A DNA stretch of 64,000 nt from Deltaproteobacteria bacterium (GCA_016219005.1 JACRCN010000097.1:1-64000), one strand, 5' to 3'. Positions 5,882-15,997 are shown, counted from the stretch's first letter. Notes: generated by a model from the letters alone, not told the origin. Made by a program: numbers and translations.

Positions 5882-8800
5882 TTAGGCGTCGAGAGCCCTC
5901 CTTACTGCAGCGGCAAGGTCTCTAGCAACCAGCGGTTTGAGCAGAAAGGACTTGATCCCAAGAGAATACGCCTGTTTCTCATCGATCTGATCGCTGAAGC
6001 CAGTGCACAAAATGATCGGCACACCAGGGCGGATCTGAATCATCTGTCGTACCAGCTTTATCCCGGTCATCTGCGGCATAGTCAGATCCGTGATGACGAG
6101 ATCGAAACTTTCAGGCTTCGCTCGAAAGGCTTCGAGAGCCTCGACGGCGCTGGTCCTGACCTCAACATCGTATCCCAGCCAATTAAGCATTTGTTTTTCG
6201 ATATCGGCGAGTGCCTTTTCGTCATCCACCAGCAAAATCCGCTCTTTCCCACCGGGAGGCGTCGCGAGGGGTTTGGTTTCAGTCGAATCATAACCCTCCG
6301 CGCGAGGAAGAAGGATCTGGAACGAGGTTCCTATCCCTATTTCGCTATATACTTTGATCGTCCCTCCGTGAGCTTTTACAATCCCGTGCACTACGGATAG
6401 CCCGAGTCCGGTTCCCTTGCCTTTTTCCTTGGTGGTGAAATAGGGGTCGAAAATTCGATTCATGACATCCGGGGCGATGCCGTGACCTGTATCTGTCACA
6501 TCCAGTCTGACGTATTGGCCTGGTTCCATGTCCGAGTCAAATCGGACGTCATCTTGGTTAAATGTGACGTTCGAAAGGTGTATTTGGAGAACGCCACCGG
6601 TCTTTTCCATGGCATGGGCCGCGTTTGCGCCCAGATTCATCAAAATCTGTTGCATCTGGGTGGGGTCGGCCATGATATTGCCTGCCTTTGGATCAATCTG
6701 CTGGCGCAGCTGGATGTTTGATGGAAGGGAGGCGCGTAGGAACTCGAACGTCTCTTTTATGATGGCCTTCAAATTGAGCAGGATTTTTTCCTGCTTGGCA
6801 TGGCGGCTGAAGGCGAGAATCTGGCGTACCAAATCCTTTGCCCGCTGGGAGGCCGTTATGATGTTACCTAACGTGTCCTTGGACGAACTCGCTACCGCGT
6901 TCGTCCAATCAAGCATCTCAGCGCTCCCCATGATTACCCCGAGAATGTTGTTAAAATCGTGGGCAATGCCCCCGGCAAGGGTGCCCAGGGACTCCATCTT
7001 CTGCGCCTGCTGCAGTCGGCTTTCCAGCTTTTCTTTATCTTGGTCTGCCCGTAGCCGTTTAACGGTGGTGCCCAGCTGAAGCGCCGCCGTCTCCAACATT
7101 TCGACCACTTCCAACGGCACCATGCCCTCGCGACGGTCGGCCACATGGATCAATCCCAGTATCCGGTCGCCGTCACGGAATGGAACCAGCGCCACAGACT
7201 CGTAGCCCTCCTGGTTGCACCTGTTGCGCGTTTGCCCCTTGTCTTTCTCCGAAACCGTTGCCAGAAAACGGGTAGTACCGCTCATGTAAAAAGAGCCCCC
7301 TTGGGTATAAAACGGGAGAGCGGGGTCGGTAGTTCCCTTGATAACGTTGATGCACATGCACTGGTTCGACTTTATGGAAAGAGGGCTTTCCAAATTAAAA
7401 AATTCCTGACTGAAGCCCGTGCAAGCCCAATATGGAATTCTGCCTTCCTCGTCGAGAATCCTTATACCGACAGCCTCACACCCCGTGTATGCTTTGATTT
7501 CGGACAAAAATGCCTCAAGCAGAGGTGTCATCTCCCTATGGTCGTGAACGATCTCAAGAAAACGATGAGAGACTCTAAGCGCCGTCTCGTCCTTTTTGCG
7601 CTTGGTGATATTTTCAAAGACCGCAACAAAGTGATACCGTTGCGGGCTATATGCTGAAACGGAGAGCCAACTGGCCAACGGTTTGAAATAGATCTCAAAC
7701 GGTTCGGCCTTGCCGGTCAACGCAATACGGCCATAAATCTCAAGCAGTTCGGGCGACATTTCTCTGATCCCCGGAATCACATCACTGACTTTTCTGCCGA
7801 CTACGTTTTCCAATCCAGTCAGCCGGGTGAATGCCTGGTTGACATCGAGATAGACAAAGTCTACCGGGCGGCCCTGGTCATCGAAAAGCATTTTACAATA
7901 TGCAAACCCGTTTAACATGTTTGCAAAGAGAGCCCGATATCGCTCCCCGCTCTCCTGAACGGCGATTTCCGCTCGCTTGCGCTCCGTGATGTCCAATATT
8001 ACCCCGACCATCCCGGTGGTATTACCATCGGCTCCGGAGAGGGTCGCCTTGTGAAAAACGATATCGCGAAGCGTCCCGTCCGCAGCTAAACTCTGACCCT
8101 CATACATCTGAGGTTCACCATGATCGTACAATTCCTTATCTTTCTGCAGATAGATACCGGCCAGTTCCGGGGGGGAGATGTCAGATACGGATTTGCCGAT
8201 GATTTCTTCCCGCCGAATACCCTTGAACTCCTCGAAGGCTTTATTGCAGCCGGTGTAAGCTCCTTTAACATCCTTGAAAAAGATCGGAGCGGGGATGGCA
8301 TTGACCAGCTGCTGCAGGAATGCGAACTGATGCCGCAAATCCTCTTCTGCCTTCTTGCGGCCGCTGATATCACGGAAGACAGCGAAATTTTGAGTTTCGC
8401 CCTGGTACTGAACTGGCACTCCAGTAGACTCCACTATTATTGCCTGCCCATCCAGAGCTGAAATTCGGTGCTCCCGAGGAGGGGCAATCCATTTTTCATT
8501 CATCCCCCTTTTAATCCGTTCAATGGACTCGGGTCGGTCATCCGGGTGAACCAAGTCCAAATAACGCTTTCCCACCAATTCTCTTGCGTGGCTTGCCCGG
8601 AAAAGCTTAACGGCAGCTGGGTTCGCGTAAATAACGAACTCAGAGGATCGCACCAGGATTGCATCTATCGAGGACTCAACAATTTGGCGGTGCCGCTCTT
8701 CGCTTTCGCGCAGCGTATCCTCTGCTTGCTTGCGCTCCGTGATATCGCGGATAACAGAGAGGATGACGTCTTCCTGATTCAAGCTCAAGACACGAGCCGA

Positions 8801-9220
8801 CATAAGCCCGATTCCAACCTTCAAATTTTTCTTACGGTATCTTATTTCTAAATTTTCGATAGATCCCTGGCTTAGGAGGTTATTAACAAAGCACTGCCCA
8901 TCCCCCGGGGAATCCCAAATATTTAAATCAATGGGGGTTTTTCCAAGGGCCTCCTCTTGGGTATAGCCCGTCAGTTTCGTAAACCCTTCATTGACATCAA
9001 TATACCTTTCATCTGAAAGCCGATTCAGGCTAATTGAGTCCGGGCTAGTCTGAAATATGAGCCTGAACTTCTCCTCGCTCTGAATCAGGGAGGTTTGTGC
9101 ATTCTTCTGGTGAGAAGACAGACTGCTCTGCGGGGATGCCAGATTCCCCTTCCGAAGCAATAAAACTTCGGCTTTGAGGCTTTCAATCTGGCGACGGAGG
9201 TATTCCATTTCACCATTCAT
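5882..9220 (-). CDS. Cytoplasmic hybrid histidine kinase: PAS x4, GAF, HisKA, HATPase, receiver
   Basis: This 1112-residue protein has no membrane segment. A short coiled coil opens the chain. Four PAS domains follow, at about residues 45-165, 170-290, 295-415 and 425-545, each ending in the DIT-ERK linker motif. A GAF-like domain lies at about 555-715 and contains a cysteine-rich loop (SNQCMCINV). The HisKA domain carries the phosphorylatable histidine in GGIAHDFNNIL, and the HATPase domain shows the [11 protein letters not shown] box. A C-terminal receiver (about 985-1105) has its phosphoacceptor in LVITDLTMP. It is thus a hybrid kinase of the NtrB-like class that senses internal signals, perhaps redox or small molecules through PAS and GAF. 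It needs a downstream phosphotransfer partner; the lone receiver at 354-773 is one candidate. The ATG at 9220 lacks a strong ribosome binding site; MEYL four codons later is an alternative. Confidence 0.9.
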   Translation of the reverse strand: MNGEMEYLRRQIESLKAEVLLLRKGNLASPQSSLSSHQKNAQTSLIQSEEKFRLIFQTSPDSISLNRLSDERYIDVNEGFTKLTGYTQEEALGKTPIDLNIWDSPGDGQCFVNNLLSQGSIENLEIRYRKKNLKVGIGLMSARVLSLNQEDVILSVIRDITERKQAEDTLRESEERHRQIVESSIDAILVRSSEFVIYANPAAVKLFRASHARELVGKRYLDLVHPDDRPESIERIKRGMNEKWIAPPREHRISALDGQAIIVESTGVPVQYQGETQNFAVFRDISGRKKAEEDLRHQFAFLQQLVNAIPAPIFFKDVKGAYTGCNKAFEEFKGIRREEIIGKSVSDISPPELAGIYLQKDKELYDHGEPQMYEGQSLAADGTLRDIVFHKATLSGADGNTTGMVGVILDITERKRAEIAVQESGERYRALFANMLNGFAYCKMLFDDQGRPVDFVYLDVNQAFTRLTGLENVVGRKVSDVIPGIREMSPELLEIYGRIALTGKAEPFEIYFKPLASWLSVSAYSPQRYHFVAVFENITKRKKDETALRVSHRFLEIVHDHREMTPLLEAFLSEIKAYTGCEAVGIRILDEEGRIPYWACTGFSQEFFNLESPLSIKSNQCMCINVIKGTTDPALPFYTQGGSFYMSGTTRFLATVSEKDKGQTRNRCNQEGYESVALVPFRDGDRILGLIHVADRREGMVPLEVVEMLETAALQLGTTVKRLRADQDKEKLESRLQQAQKMESLGTLAGGIAHDFNNILGVIMGSAEMLDWTNAVASSSKDTLGNIITASQRAKDLVRQILAFSRHAKQEKILLNLKAIIKETFEFLRASLPSNIQLRQQIDPKAGNIMADPTQMQQILMNLGANAAHAMEKTGGVLQIHLSNVTFNQDDVRFDSDMEPGQYVRLDVTDTGHGIAPDVMNRIFDPYFTTKEKGKGTGLGLSVVHGIVKAHGGTIKVYSEIGIGTSFQILLPRAEGYDSTETKPLATPPGGKERILLVDDEKALADIEKQMLNWLGYDVEVRTSAVEALEAFRAKPESFDLVITDLTMPQMTGIKLVRQMIQIRPGVPIILCTGFSDQIDEKQAYSLGIKSFLLKPLVARDLAAAVRRALDA

Positions 9221-9380
9221 TTATAGGTTCTCCGAATGCTTCCGATAACGCAGTAGTCAAAACCAAAGAACATGTTATTTATTTAATGATAGCAGTAACA
9301 TGTCGGTTTCAACAATAAGGCGAAGGCTGAAAGATTTGTAGGTGCAGGACTACACAGGAAGGTTACCGTCCAAACGGAGG

Positions 9381-9412
9381 GCTAAGCAGCCTCCTACCGG
9401 AGGTTGCTTAGC
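9381..9412. repeat. Stem-loop, 14-bp arms
   Basis: GCTAAGCAGCCTCC (9381-9394) pairs with GGAGGTTGCTTAGC (9399-9412) across a TACC loop, with one G-T wobble. No T-run follows on either strand, so it is not a standard terminator. It overlaps the truncated end of the cupin remnant and may mark the point of truncation. Confidence 0.45.
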
Positions 9413-9590
9413 AGTCTTTCCCGGACCAATCCGTGCCCGAGTGCGTAACGGACCATTTCGACGTCATTTTTTTAACATTCCAGCCGGGTGCGACTATTGC
9501 ACGGCCAATCGTTGCGCCGCCTGTCTTTATGAGCTCCAATCGGTCCTTAGGAAATGTCCTGGCTTTATCCGGTTTACCGGAGCTTTTCAC
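9408..9590 (-). pseudogene. Remnant of a cupin-domain protein (N-terminal part)
   Basis: Sixty minus-strand codons from a GTG at 9590 give a typical start of a small cupin protein: PDKARTFPKDRLELI, then GGATIGRAIVAPGW. In intact relatives this leads into a histidine-rich barrel. Here the frame turns into unrelated sequence after GWNVKK and stops at 9408 without any cupin metal histidines. It is therefore a 3'-truncated remnant. The assignment rests on about 35 residues of resemblance. Confidence 0.45.
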
Positions 9591-9700
9591 TTCGGCTTAT
9601 TTCGTAACAGCCTGCAAGTTTTTGCAATGCGGATGAAATCCAATTCCATTTATGATAATATTGCGGCCGCTCTATTCGAGGTTAACCCAAAGGACTCGGC

Positions 9701-10092
9701 ATGCGATCTAATCACAATCCTACCCTCACGGCATCTAAAATCGCTTTAATCTATGCCCTCATTTCGATGGTCTGGATACTTTTTTCAGACCAACTCCTGG
9801 CTGCGACGGTGACAACCGAGGGGACCATAACGATAATGCAGCTGACCAGGGGTTGGGCGTTTGTCTTGACAACAAGCGCCTTAATCTTTTTTCTGATGCG
9901 AAAGGAGTTGAGCCGATTTTTCAAGGCCGATGAGGCTCAAATGGAATGCAGCCTTGGATACTGAAAAGGATATTTGAGCCGTATTTCACCACCAAGGCGA
10001 CTGGGAAGGGAACCGGCTTGGGTCTATCCGTCGTCCATGGGATTGTGAAGTCTCATGGCGGGGCTGTCAAGGTCAGCTGGATGCCTGTATAA
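9701..10092 (+). pseudogene. Sensor histidine kinase gene with a large internal deletion
   Basis: From the ATG at 9701 the frame encodes a membrane anchor of two hydrophobic helices typical of PAS sensor kinases (IALIYALISMVWILFSDQLL, then a GWAFVLTTSALIFFLMR helix). It meets TGA at 9962-9964. Two bases further, in a different phase (9967-10092), comes the end of a kinase ATPase domain: [10 protein letters not shown], then [20 protein letters not shown]. Everything between, normally PAS, HisKA and the first half of the HATPase domain, is missing, and the two ends are out of frame. The C-terminal end is also cut short. The tail closely matches the equivalent part of the kinase at 5882-9220, so both belong to the same kinase class. 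Confidence 0.75.
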
Positions 10093-10320
10093 AAGCAAAA
10101 GGGTTGGTATTTCGCTAACCCACGAAAGCAGGCGGGACGTGGTGTTGATTAAATGATATTCGCCTTCTCTCTATTGAGCGACCTAATATTGTACATGTAT
10201 GATTGCAGGATGCCTAACCGCGAGTCGTTCGGTGTGGACTTTCATGGGCTTTCAATAGCAAGAATCCTTCGAAAGTTGTGATGGACTACATGAAGAACAC
10301 TTGGCTGTTTGCTTGAGACC
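10093..10320. other. Intergenic region without recognisable gene
   Basis: These 228 bases follow the broken kinase gene and precede the dispersed repeat. Neither strand shows a coding pattern, a tRNA or a clear promoter. The base composition is that of the low-G+C left part of the window. Confidence 0.4.
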
Positions 10321-10464
10321 GGAAGCCATCCCAAAAATAGCGGATCACAGCCGAGGGCAAGGCGCACGTCGATCAAAAAGCGCCGCCGCGGCGGGTGGTG
10401 AGCATTTTTCAGAAGCGGGCCACGCCGCCCGCGACTGTGAGATGCATTCTTGAGATAGTTTCTA
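10321..10464. repeat. Dispersed ~140-bp intergenic repeat, copy 1
   Basis: This segment aligns along almost its whole length with 18820-18963. Both copies share CAAAAATAGC at the left, GATCACAGCCGAGGGCAAGG next, a GTGGTGAGCATTTTTCAG core and GATGCATT-TTGAG at the right. The two ends are imperfect inverted repeats of each other, so it resembles a small non-autonomous mobile element or a folded REP-like unit. It ends 13 bases before the start codon of the large sensor kinase and so must contain part of that gene's upstream region. Confidence 0.75.
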
Positions 10465-10477
10465 ACAAAAGGTTCAA

Positions 10478-13400
10478 ATGGCAAAGCAATCCCCAGGCGG
10501 ATTTCCAATCACGCGGTTCAGCAGACTTGGGCTTGGCGCGATCTTGGTGCTGCTCTTGGTGATGATCATAGCAGGGACCGTGGGAGTGATCGGGTACCTT
10601 TCCTTCCGCAACGGACTGGAAGGGGTGAACGATATGGCTGCCCAGATCCAGCACTCTCTGCAGGCTCGCATCAAACACGATCTCGACGAATTCTTATCAA
10701 AGCCTCACGCGCTTAATCGGATCAACGCCGAGGCCCTCCGGAGCGGGTTGGTCAACCCGCGCGATTACCCCGGCCAGCGAGCGCGGTTTCTGCAGCAAAT
10801 CCAGGCGTTCGCCTCGGTGGTAACCTGCGCGTTTGGATCGGCGAGAGGCGACTTCATCGGTGCGGGGTGGCGGAGCGATGGCGTCTTCGACAGCGCGCTC
10901 GCGGACAAAGCGGTAGATAACGATTACCGCGTCTACATTCTGGATGAACGGGGCCAGCCCGCCGAGTTGGTAAGCGTCGTCCCTGATTACGACCCGAGAT
11001 CCCGGTCTTGGTACCAAGCCGCGCTCAACGCGGGGCAGCCCGCCTGGAGTCCGATTTACATCTGGGCCTCTCAGAACAACGTCGGCATCGGTGCCGTGCT
11101 GCCTGTCTACGACGGGTCAGGGGCATTGATGGGGGTGCAGCTTTCCGCACTTTCACTGGAACATATCGGCCGCTTTCTCAGCCGCCTGAAAATCGGGAAA
11201 TCGGGTCAGGCATTCATAGTCGAGCGGTCCGGCATGCTGGTGGCCTCGTCATTCGAACCGCCTACCCGTTTGGGCCCTGAGAGTCAGGAGCCCACGGCGG
11301 AAAGATTTCAAGCCGTCGAAAGTACCTCGCCTTTGATCCGTTCGGCCGCCGGATACCTGATCGAACGCTTTGGAAATTTCGACCGGATTGCCGGCGATGA
11401 AAGCATGCGGGTTACGCTGTCCGATCAGAATTATTTTCTCAATGTAACACTATTCTCAGACGGGCGCGGCCTGGAATGGCTCATCGCCGTCATCGTTCCA
11501 GAGTCGGATTTCATGGCACACGTAAATGCCAATGCCCACGCCACGCTTCTCATGAGCATCCTGGCTCTGATTGCGGCAGGCTCGATTGGCATTTTTACGG
11601 CGCGGTGGATCACGCAGCCAATTCTCAAGCTCAATGCCGCCGCTCAACAAATGAGTCAGGGACGGTGGCAAGAAATCATAGTCCCTGACCGTTTCCACGA
11701 AGTGGGACAACTCGCAGCCTCGTTCAACCGGATGGGGAATCAACTCCGGGAGGCGTTTGGAACATTGGAGGACCGTGTCCGTGAACGCACCCGTGAGCTC
11801 GCCGTTGCGAATGAGCATTTGAACGCTGAAATCGTGGAGCACAAGCGGGACGAGGAGGCGCTGCGAGAGAGCGAGGAGCGCGTGCGCCGGAAGTTGGAGA
11901 GCGTGCTCTCGCCCGAGGGCGACCTGGGTGTGCTCGAACTGGCCGACCTCATCGACACCCCGGCCCTCCAGAAGCTCATGGACGATTTCTACGCGGTGGC
12001 CCGCATTTCGATGAGCATCATAGACGTCAAGGGACGGGTGCTGGCGGGCGTGGGCTGGCAGGACATCTGCACCCGATTCCACCGGGTGCAGGCGGACACC
12101 TGCCGGAATTGCCTGGAGAGCGACACCCGCCTCTCGGCCGGGCTGACCCAGGGCGAGTACCGCCTGCACAAGTGCAGGAACAACCTGTGGGACATGGCTA
12201 CCCCCATCATCGTGGCTGGCCAGCATGTGGGCAACATCTTCACCGGGCAGTTCTGCTTCGAGGACGAGACGATCGACCGCGAGCTCTTCCGCGCCCAGGC
12301 ACGAGGATACGGCTTCGACGAAAAGGAGTACCTGGCCGCTCTGGACCGCGTCCCCCGGCTGAGCCGTGAGGCCGTCGATCGGGGCATGTCGTTTTTCCTC
12401 AAGCTGGCCGACACGCTCTCCCAGCTTGGGTACAGCAACGTCAAACTCGCCCGGCTGCTGGCTGAACGCGACCGTTTGACCGATTCGCTGCGGGAGAGCC
12501 GGGCGAAGCTGGAGGCGGCTTTGGCCAGCATGACCGACGCCGTGCTCATTTCCGATGCGCAGGGGCGGTTCGTTGACTTCAACGATGCATTCGCGACCTT
12601 TCACAGGTTCAGGGACAAGCACGAGTGCTCCAAGACCTTCGCCGAGCACCCTGACATTCTGGATGTTTTTATGGCCAACGGGGAACCGGCGCCTCTGGAT
12701 CAGTGGGTGGTTCCCAGGGCGCTGCGGGGCGAGACGGTCACGAACGCCGAGTACAGCCTGCGGCGCAAGGACACGGGCGAAATCTGGGTCGGAAGTTACA
12801 GCTTGGGTCCCATTCGCGACAAGGACGGCGCGATCGTCGGGTCAGTGGTGGTGGGTCGCGACATCACCGAGCACCAGCGGGCGAAGGAGGTGCTGCGGGA
12901 AAGCGAATCCTTCTACCGACAGACACTGGAGTCCATTCCCGGAATGGTCTTTACCACCCGCCCGGACGGCTACTGTGATTATCAGAGCCAGCAGTGGGTG
13001 GATTACACCGGCATTCCAATGTCGGAGCACCTAGGCGATGGTTGGAACCGCTTGCTCTACCAGGAGGATCAGGCGCGCGCGTTTGCGGCCTGGCGGGCCG
13101 CCGTCGAGGGTCGGGCACCTTACGACCTGGAATACCGCGTCCGGCGCCATGACGGGGCCTACGAGTGGTTCAAGGTAATAGGCCGACCCATCCGAAACGC
13201 GTCGGGCGAGATTGTGCGATGGTTCGGCGTGGCAATGAACATTGAAGACCTCAAGCGGGCCGAGGAGGCCCTCCGGAAAAGCGAAGCCAAATATCGCAAT
13301 CTTTTCACCAACATGGCCGAGGAAGTTCATTTCTGGGAAATCGTTCGCAACGAAGCGGGTGGGATCATGACCTGGCGACTGGTGGATGTCAATCCGCCGG

Positions 13401-14809
13401 CGCTCAAGACCTGGGGCAGGAGCACGGCCGAAGAGATCATAGGAAAGGCCACGGACGAGATTTTTGGCCCCGGTGCCACGGATCATTACATGCCGGTCGT
13501 GCGGAAGATCATGACCGAAGATGTCCCCTATTTTTTCGAGGACTACTTCCCCAATCTCGATAAGTACTTTCGCTTTACAAGCGTTCCCCTGGGAGACTAC
13601 TTCATTACTACAGGTACTGACATCACTGCCATAAGGAAGGCACATGAGGCGCTGCGGCAGTTGAATGAAACCCTGGAGCAGCGCGTGGCCGAGCGCACCG
13701 AGCTGGCCGAAGCCAGAGCCAAGCAGCTCCAGGCCCTGGCGATGGAGCTGATCGAGGCCGAGGAGCGGGAAAGGCGGCGAGTGGCCGAGCTCCTGCACGA
13801 TGATCTGCAACAGATTCTGGCCGCCGCTCGGATGCAGCTACAGGCGGCCCGTGAGAGTCTGCCCCCCGAGCCCATGCTGGCGAACGTGGAGCGAATGCTG
13901 GAAGAAAGCATCGAAAAATCGCGTCGCCTATCGCACGAGCTGAGCCCGGCGGTGCTGCATCACTCCGGCCTGGGCGCCGCCCTGCAGTGGCTGGCCGGGC
14001 AGATGAGGGATCAGTTCGGGCTGCAAGTCCAGCTGGAAGCGGACTCAGCCCAGCCGTTTGAAAGCGCGTCCCTGAAGGTGTTTCTATTCCGCGCCGTGCA
14101 GGAGCTTCTGTTCAATGTCGTCAAGCATGCCGGCGTCAGAATCGTCCAAGTTGTTCTCTCAGGCTCCGACTCCAGCCTTGCCATCACCGTCAGCGATCAA
14201 GGCCGGGGGTTCAATCCGGACATCCTGGATTCCTACACGGCGACGCGCGGTTTCGGGCTGCTGAGCCTGCGGGAGCGTGCCCGCTACATCGGGGGCAGGC
14301 TTGCGATCGAAAGTGCTCCAGAGCAGGGCAGCCGCTTCACTCTGACAGTTCCCATCAGCCACGCCGGAGCCGATGAGGTAGAACCGCCGGCGGTCGACCC
14401 GCAACCCCTCACCCAGGCCGGATCTCCGGTTTCATCCGGCATGGGCGGCATTCGGGTGCTGTTCGTCGACGATCACGCCATCATGCGTCAGGGGCTGATT
14501 CGGTTGATGGCGGGCCAGCCGAACATCCAGGTGGTGGGCGAGGCGGCCAATGGGCGGGAAGCCATTGAACGGGTTCGACAGCTCAAGCCGGATGTGGTCG
14601 TGATGGACATCTCCATGCCGGAGATGGACGGCATCGAAGCCACCCGACGCATTAAATCTGATCAGCCCTTTGTGCGGGTGATCGGCCTGTCAATGTATGA
14701 GGAGGAGCATCTCGCTCGCTCGATGCGCGAGGCTGGGGCGGAGGCTTTTGTAAGCAAAACCGCCTCCCCGGCTGAATTGTTGGAAGCGATCTATGGGTTC
14801 GACCATTAG
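10478..14809 (+). CDS. Membrane hybrid sensor kinase: dCACHE, HAMP, PocR, PAS x3, HisKA_3, HATPase, receiver
   Basis: This 1443-residue protein starts with a membrane helix (about 20-45), an extracytoplasmic dCACHE sensor (about 46-345; note [11 protein letters not shown]), a second helix (about 350-372) and a HAMP domain. A PocR ligand-binding domain follows (about 480-650), rich in paired cysteines ([10 protein letters not shown] and HKCRNNLWD). Three PAS domains (about 670-1060) lead to a NarX/DesK-type HisKA_3 domain with the phospho-histidine near residue 1107 ([11 protein letters not shown]), an HATPase domain and a NarL-type receiver with its aspartate near residue 1377 (VVMDISMP). HisKA_3 kinases normally pass phosphate to NarL-type receivers. 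Here the receiver is fused and no helix-turn-helix follows. PocR domains bind small organic ligands such as propanediol; the ligand here is unknown. A dispersed repeat lies immediately upstream. Confidence 0.9.
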   Translation: MAKQSPGGFPITRFSRLGLGAILVLLLVMIIAGTVGVIGYLSFRNGLEGVNDMAAQIQHSLQARIKHDLDEFLSKPHALNRINAEALRSGLVNPRDYPGQRARFLQQIQAFASVVTCAFGSARGDFIGAGWRSDGVFDSALADKAVDNDYRVYILDERGQPAELVSVVPDYDPRSRSWYQAALNAGQPAWSPIYIWASQNNVGIGAVLPVYDGSGALMGVQLSALSLEHIGRFLSRLKIGKSGQAFIVERSGMLVASSFEPPTRLGPESQEPTAERFQAVESTSPLIRSAAGYLIERFGNFDRIAGDESMRVTLSDQNYFLNVTLFSDGRGLEWLIAVIVPESDFMAHVNANAHATLLMSILALIAAGSIGIFTARWITQPILKLNAAAQQMSQGRWQEIIVPDRFHEVGQLAASFNRMGNQLREAFGTLEDRVRERTRELAVANEHLNAEIVEHKRDEEALRESEERVRRKLESVLSPEGDLGVLELADLIDTPALQKLMDDFYAVARISMSIIDVKGRVLAGVGWQDICTRFHRVQADTCRNCLESDTRLSAGLTQGEYRLHKCRNNLWDMATPIIVAGQHVGNIFTGQFCFEDETIDRELFRAQARGYGFDEKEYLAALDRVPRLSREAVDRGMSFFLKLADTLSQLGYSNVKLARLLAERDRLTDSLRESRAKLEAALASMTDAVLISDAQGRFVDFNDAFATFHRFRDKHECSKTFAEHPDILDVFMANGEPAPLDQWVVPRALRGETVTNAEYSLRRKDTGEIWVGSYSLGPIRDKDGAIVGSVVVGRDITEHQRAKEVLRESESFYRQTLESIPGMVFTTRPDGYCDYQSQQWVDYTGIPMSEHLGDGWNRLLYQEDQARAFAAWRAAVEGRAPYDLEYRVRRHDGAYEWFKVIGRPIRNASGEIVRWFGVAMNIEDLKRAEEALRKSEAKYRNLFTNMAEEVHFWEIVRNEAGGIMTWRLVDVNPPALKTWGRSTAEEIIGKATDEIFGPGATDHYMPVVRKIMTEDVPYFFEDYFPNLDKYFRFTSVPLGDYFITTGTDITAIRKAHEALRQLNETLEQRVAERTELAEARAKQLQALAMELIEAEERERRRVAELLHDDLQQILAAARMQLQAARESLPPEPMLANVERMLEESIEKSRRLSHELSPAVLHHSGLGAALQWLAGQMRDQFGLQVQLEADSAQPFESASLKVFLFRAVQELLFNVVKHAGVRIVQVVLSGSDSSLAITVSDQGRGFNPDILDSYTATRGFGLLSLRERARYIGGRLAIESAPEQGSRFTLTVPISHAGADEVEPPAVDPQPLTQAGSPVSSGMGGIRVLFVDDHAIMRQGLIRLMAGQPNIQVVGEAANGREAIERVRQLKPDVVVMDISMPEMDGIEATRRIKSDQPFVRVIGLSMYEEEHLARSMREAGAEAFVSKTASPAELLEAIYGFDH

Positions 14810-15039
14810 AAGGATCGCAGACCATCATCTCCCGCGGAGATAAGCCTTGCCAAAATTTTCGCTTTGAAGATCAGCAGCTGATTGGATGCGGTTCATGGTC
14901 TATCGAATAGCTTGAAATCAAGAGGAAAGCCGCGTATGTCTTGGGTTTGCTCGTTTTGGCCTGTATGGCGGGAACATCCCCCCGTCCTTGTTTAGCATGC
15001 GATTTTGCCCGGAGGATCGGGGCATGACCCCGGCGGGTT

Positions 15040-15228
15040 TCAGCGCTTCTTGTCCTCCTCGATTTTCTCCGCTTCCTTCTCCTTGTTTTCTTCCTCGGTG
15101 GTGGCGCCCTTGAAATTCTTGATAGCCTTGCCGATTCCGGAACCGATGTCCGGCAGCTTGCCGGCGCCAAAAATGATGAGGATGATCACCAGGATGATGA
15201 TGAGCTCTGGCATACCGATTCCAAACAT
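15040..15228 (-). CDS. tatA: Sec-independent (twin-arginine) translocase subunit TatA/E
   Basis: TatA proteins form the size-variable pore of the Tat pathway, which exports folded, often cofactor-containing proteins. This 62-residue protein has the standard layout: a short N-terminus, a single membrane helix (about residues 5-20, [12 protein letters not shown]), the [10 protein letters not shown] hinge with the conserved FG pair, an amphipathic helix ([10 protein letters not shown]), and a highly charged tail. The start has GAGGTAACACACC-like spacing on the minus strand, with AGGAGG nearby. It lies 20 bases downstream of a zinc-ribbon protein gene on the same strand, so the two are probably co-transcribed. 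TatB and TatC are not in the window. Confidence 0.92.
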   Translation of the reverse strand: MFGIGMPELIIILVIILIIFGAGKLPDIGSGIGKAIKNFKGATTEEENKEKEAEKIEEDKKR

Positions 15229-15248
15229 GGTGTGTTACCTCCTGTACC

Positions 15249-15650
15249 TCAGGAATTCTTGAATTCCTGAATCAGTCTTAGAAATTCCTTGGATTTGACG
15301 TAGCGGTCGACGCTGCCCTGGTAGTCGATCCATTTGCGCCAGGCGTCGAGCCACTCGTCGTTGTGCCAGTAGCAATCCGGGTCACCCCGCCCCTGCAGGC
15401 GTTCGATGTAATCCTGGTATTCATCCTCGCAGGCCTCGCAGAACTTGTAGGGGAAGCGCGAGTGGGGGCAACGCTCCGAGGTGCCGGCCGCACCCGCTTC
15501 GATCTGGGTCCCGCACTTTTCACACTTGAGGCTGCAATTGGTGCACTGCAACACGCGCCGCACGGTAACGGCCTTGTGCTGGCGCCTAACGGCCGCTTTC
15601 TTTTCGCGGGCGACTTCGATCTTGTCGTCGAGGGGAATGATGTCGGCCAA
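15249..15650 (-). CDS. Zinc-ribbon-like protein of unknown function, upstream of tatA
   Basis: This 133-residue protein is not assigned to a named family. It begins at a TTG (15650) with GAGG seven bases upstream. Its centre carries C36-x2-C39-x3-C43-x2-C46, then C61, and C71-x2-C74, an arrangement that could hold one or two zinc ions or an Fe-S cluster. The C-terminal half is acidic and aromatic (DPDCYWHNDEWLDAW) and probably helical. No signal peptide or membrane helix is seen, so it should be cytoplasmic. It shares an apparent transcription unit with tatA, 20 bases apart. A role in Tat substrate quality control or cofactor handling is possible but only suggested by position. Confidence 0.7.
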   Translation of the reverse strand: MADIIPLDDKIEVAREKKAAVRRQHKAVTVRRVLQCTNCSLKCEKCGTQIEAGAAGTSERCPHSRFPYKFCEACEDEYQDYIERLQGRGDPDCYWHNDEWLDAWRKWIDYQGSVDRYVKSKEFLRLIQEFKNS

Positions 15651-15762
15651 AGAAGACCTCGCGGCGGATGGTGCATAAAAGCGCTATCCAACGGCGCATA
15701 TATAACATCGGCCTGATGGGCTGTCAATTCATAGAACAGGCGAAAACAGCGCCCCCCGAACC
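15651..15762. other. Divergent intergenic region between the zinc-ribbon gene and upp
   Basis: The full gap runs to 15997. This first part holds no gene and no clear minus-strand promoter hexamers. The rest contains the candidate upp promoter described separately and a roughly 200-base leader in which I see no riboswitch. Confidence 0.35.
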
Positions 15763-15792
15763 TTGACACCCGCTTGGTGATTCGGCTATAGC
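15763..15792 (+). promoter_or_regulatory. Candidate sigma-70 promoter for upp
   Basis: TTGACA (15763-15768) is a perfect -35 hexamer. TATAGC (15787-15792) follows after 18 bases as a weaker -10. The transcript would carry a leader of about 200 bases before the upp start codon. Assignment is by hexamer match only. Confidence 0.45.
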
Positions 15793-15997
15793 AAGCGCAA
15801 AGCGGCTGAAAATGAACCCTTAACAGGGTTTGAAAGACAAGCATCAGGCCGTCAGCCACGGCATGCGGCGTATTAAAAAGCGCAGCCTATTTTTTCAGCG
15901 ATAGGTGAGTCTTTACAAGAGCCGCACAACGCCGGTTCCCGGCCTCAGGCGCGGTTTTTCAGAACCCTGTCATAGCCGTCAACCCAAGGAGACCACC

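Noticed and set aside
15845-15900. Possible third copy of the dispersed repeat
   Set aside because: Only AAAAAGCGCAGCC and a TTTTTCAG stretch match; the rest does not align and there are no inverted ends.
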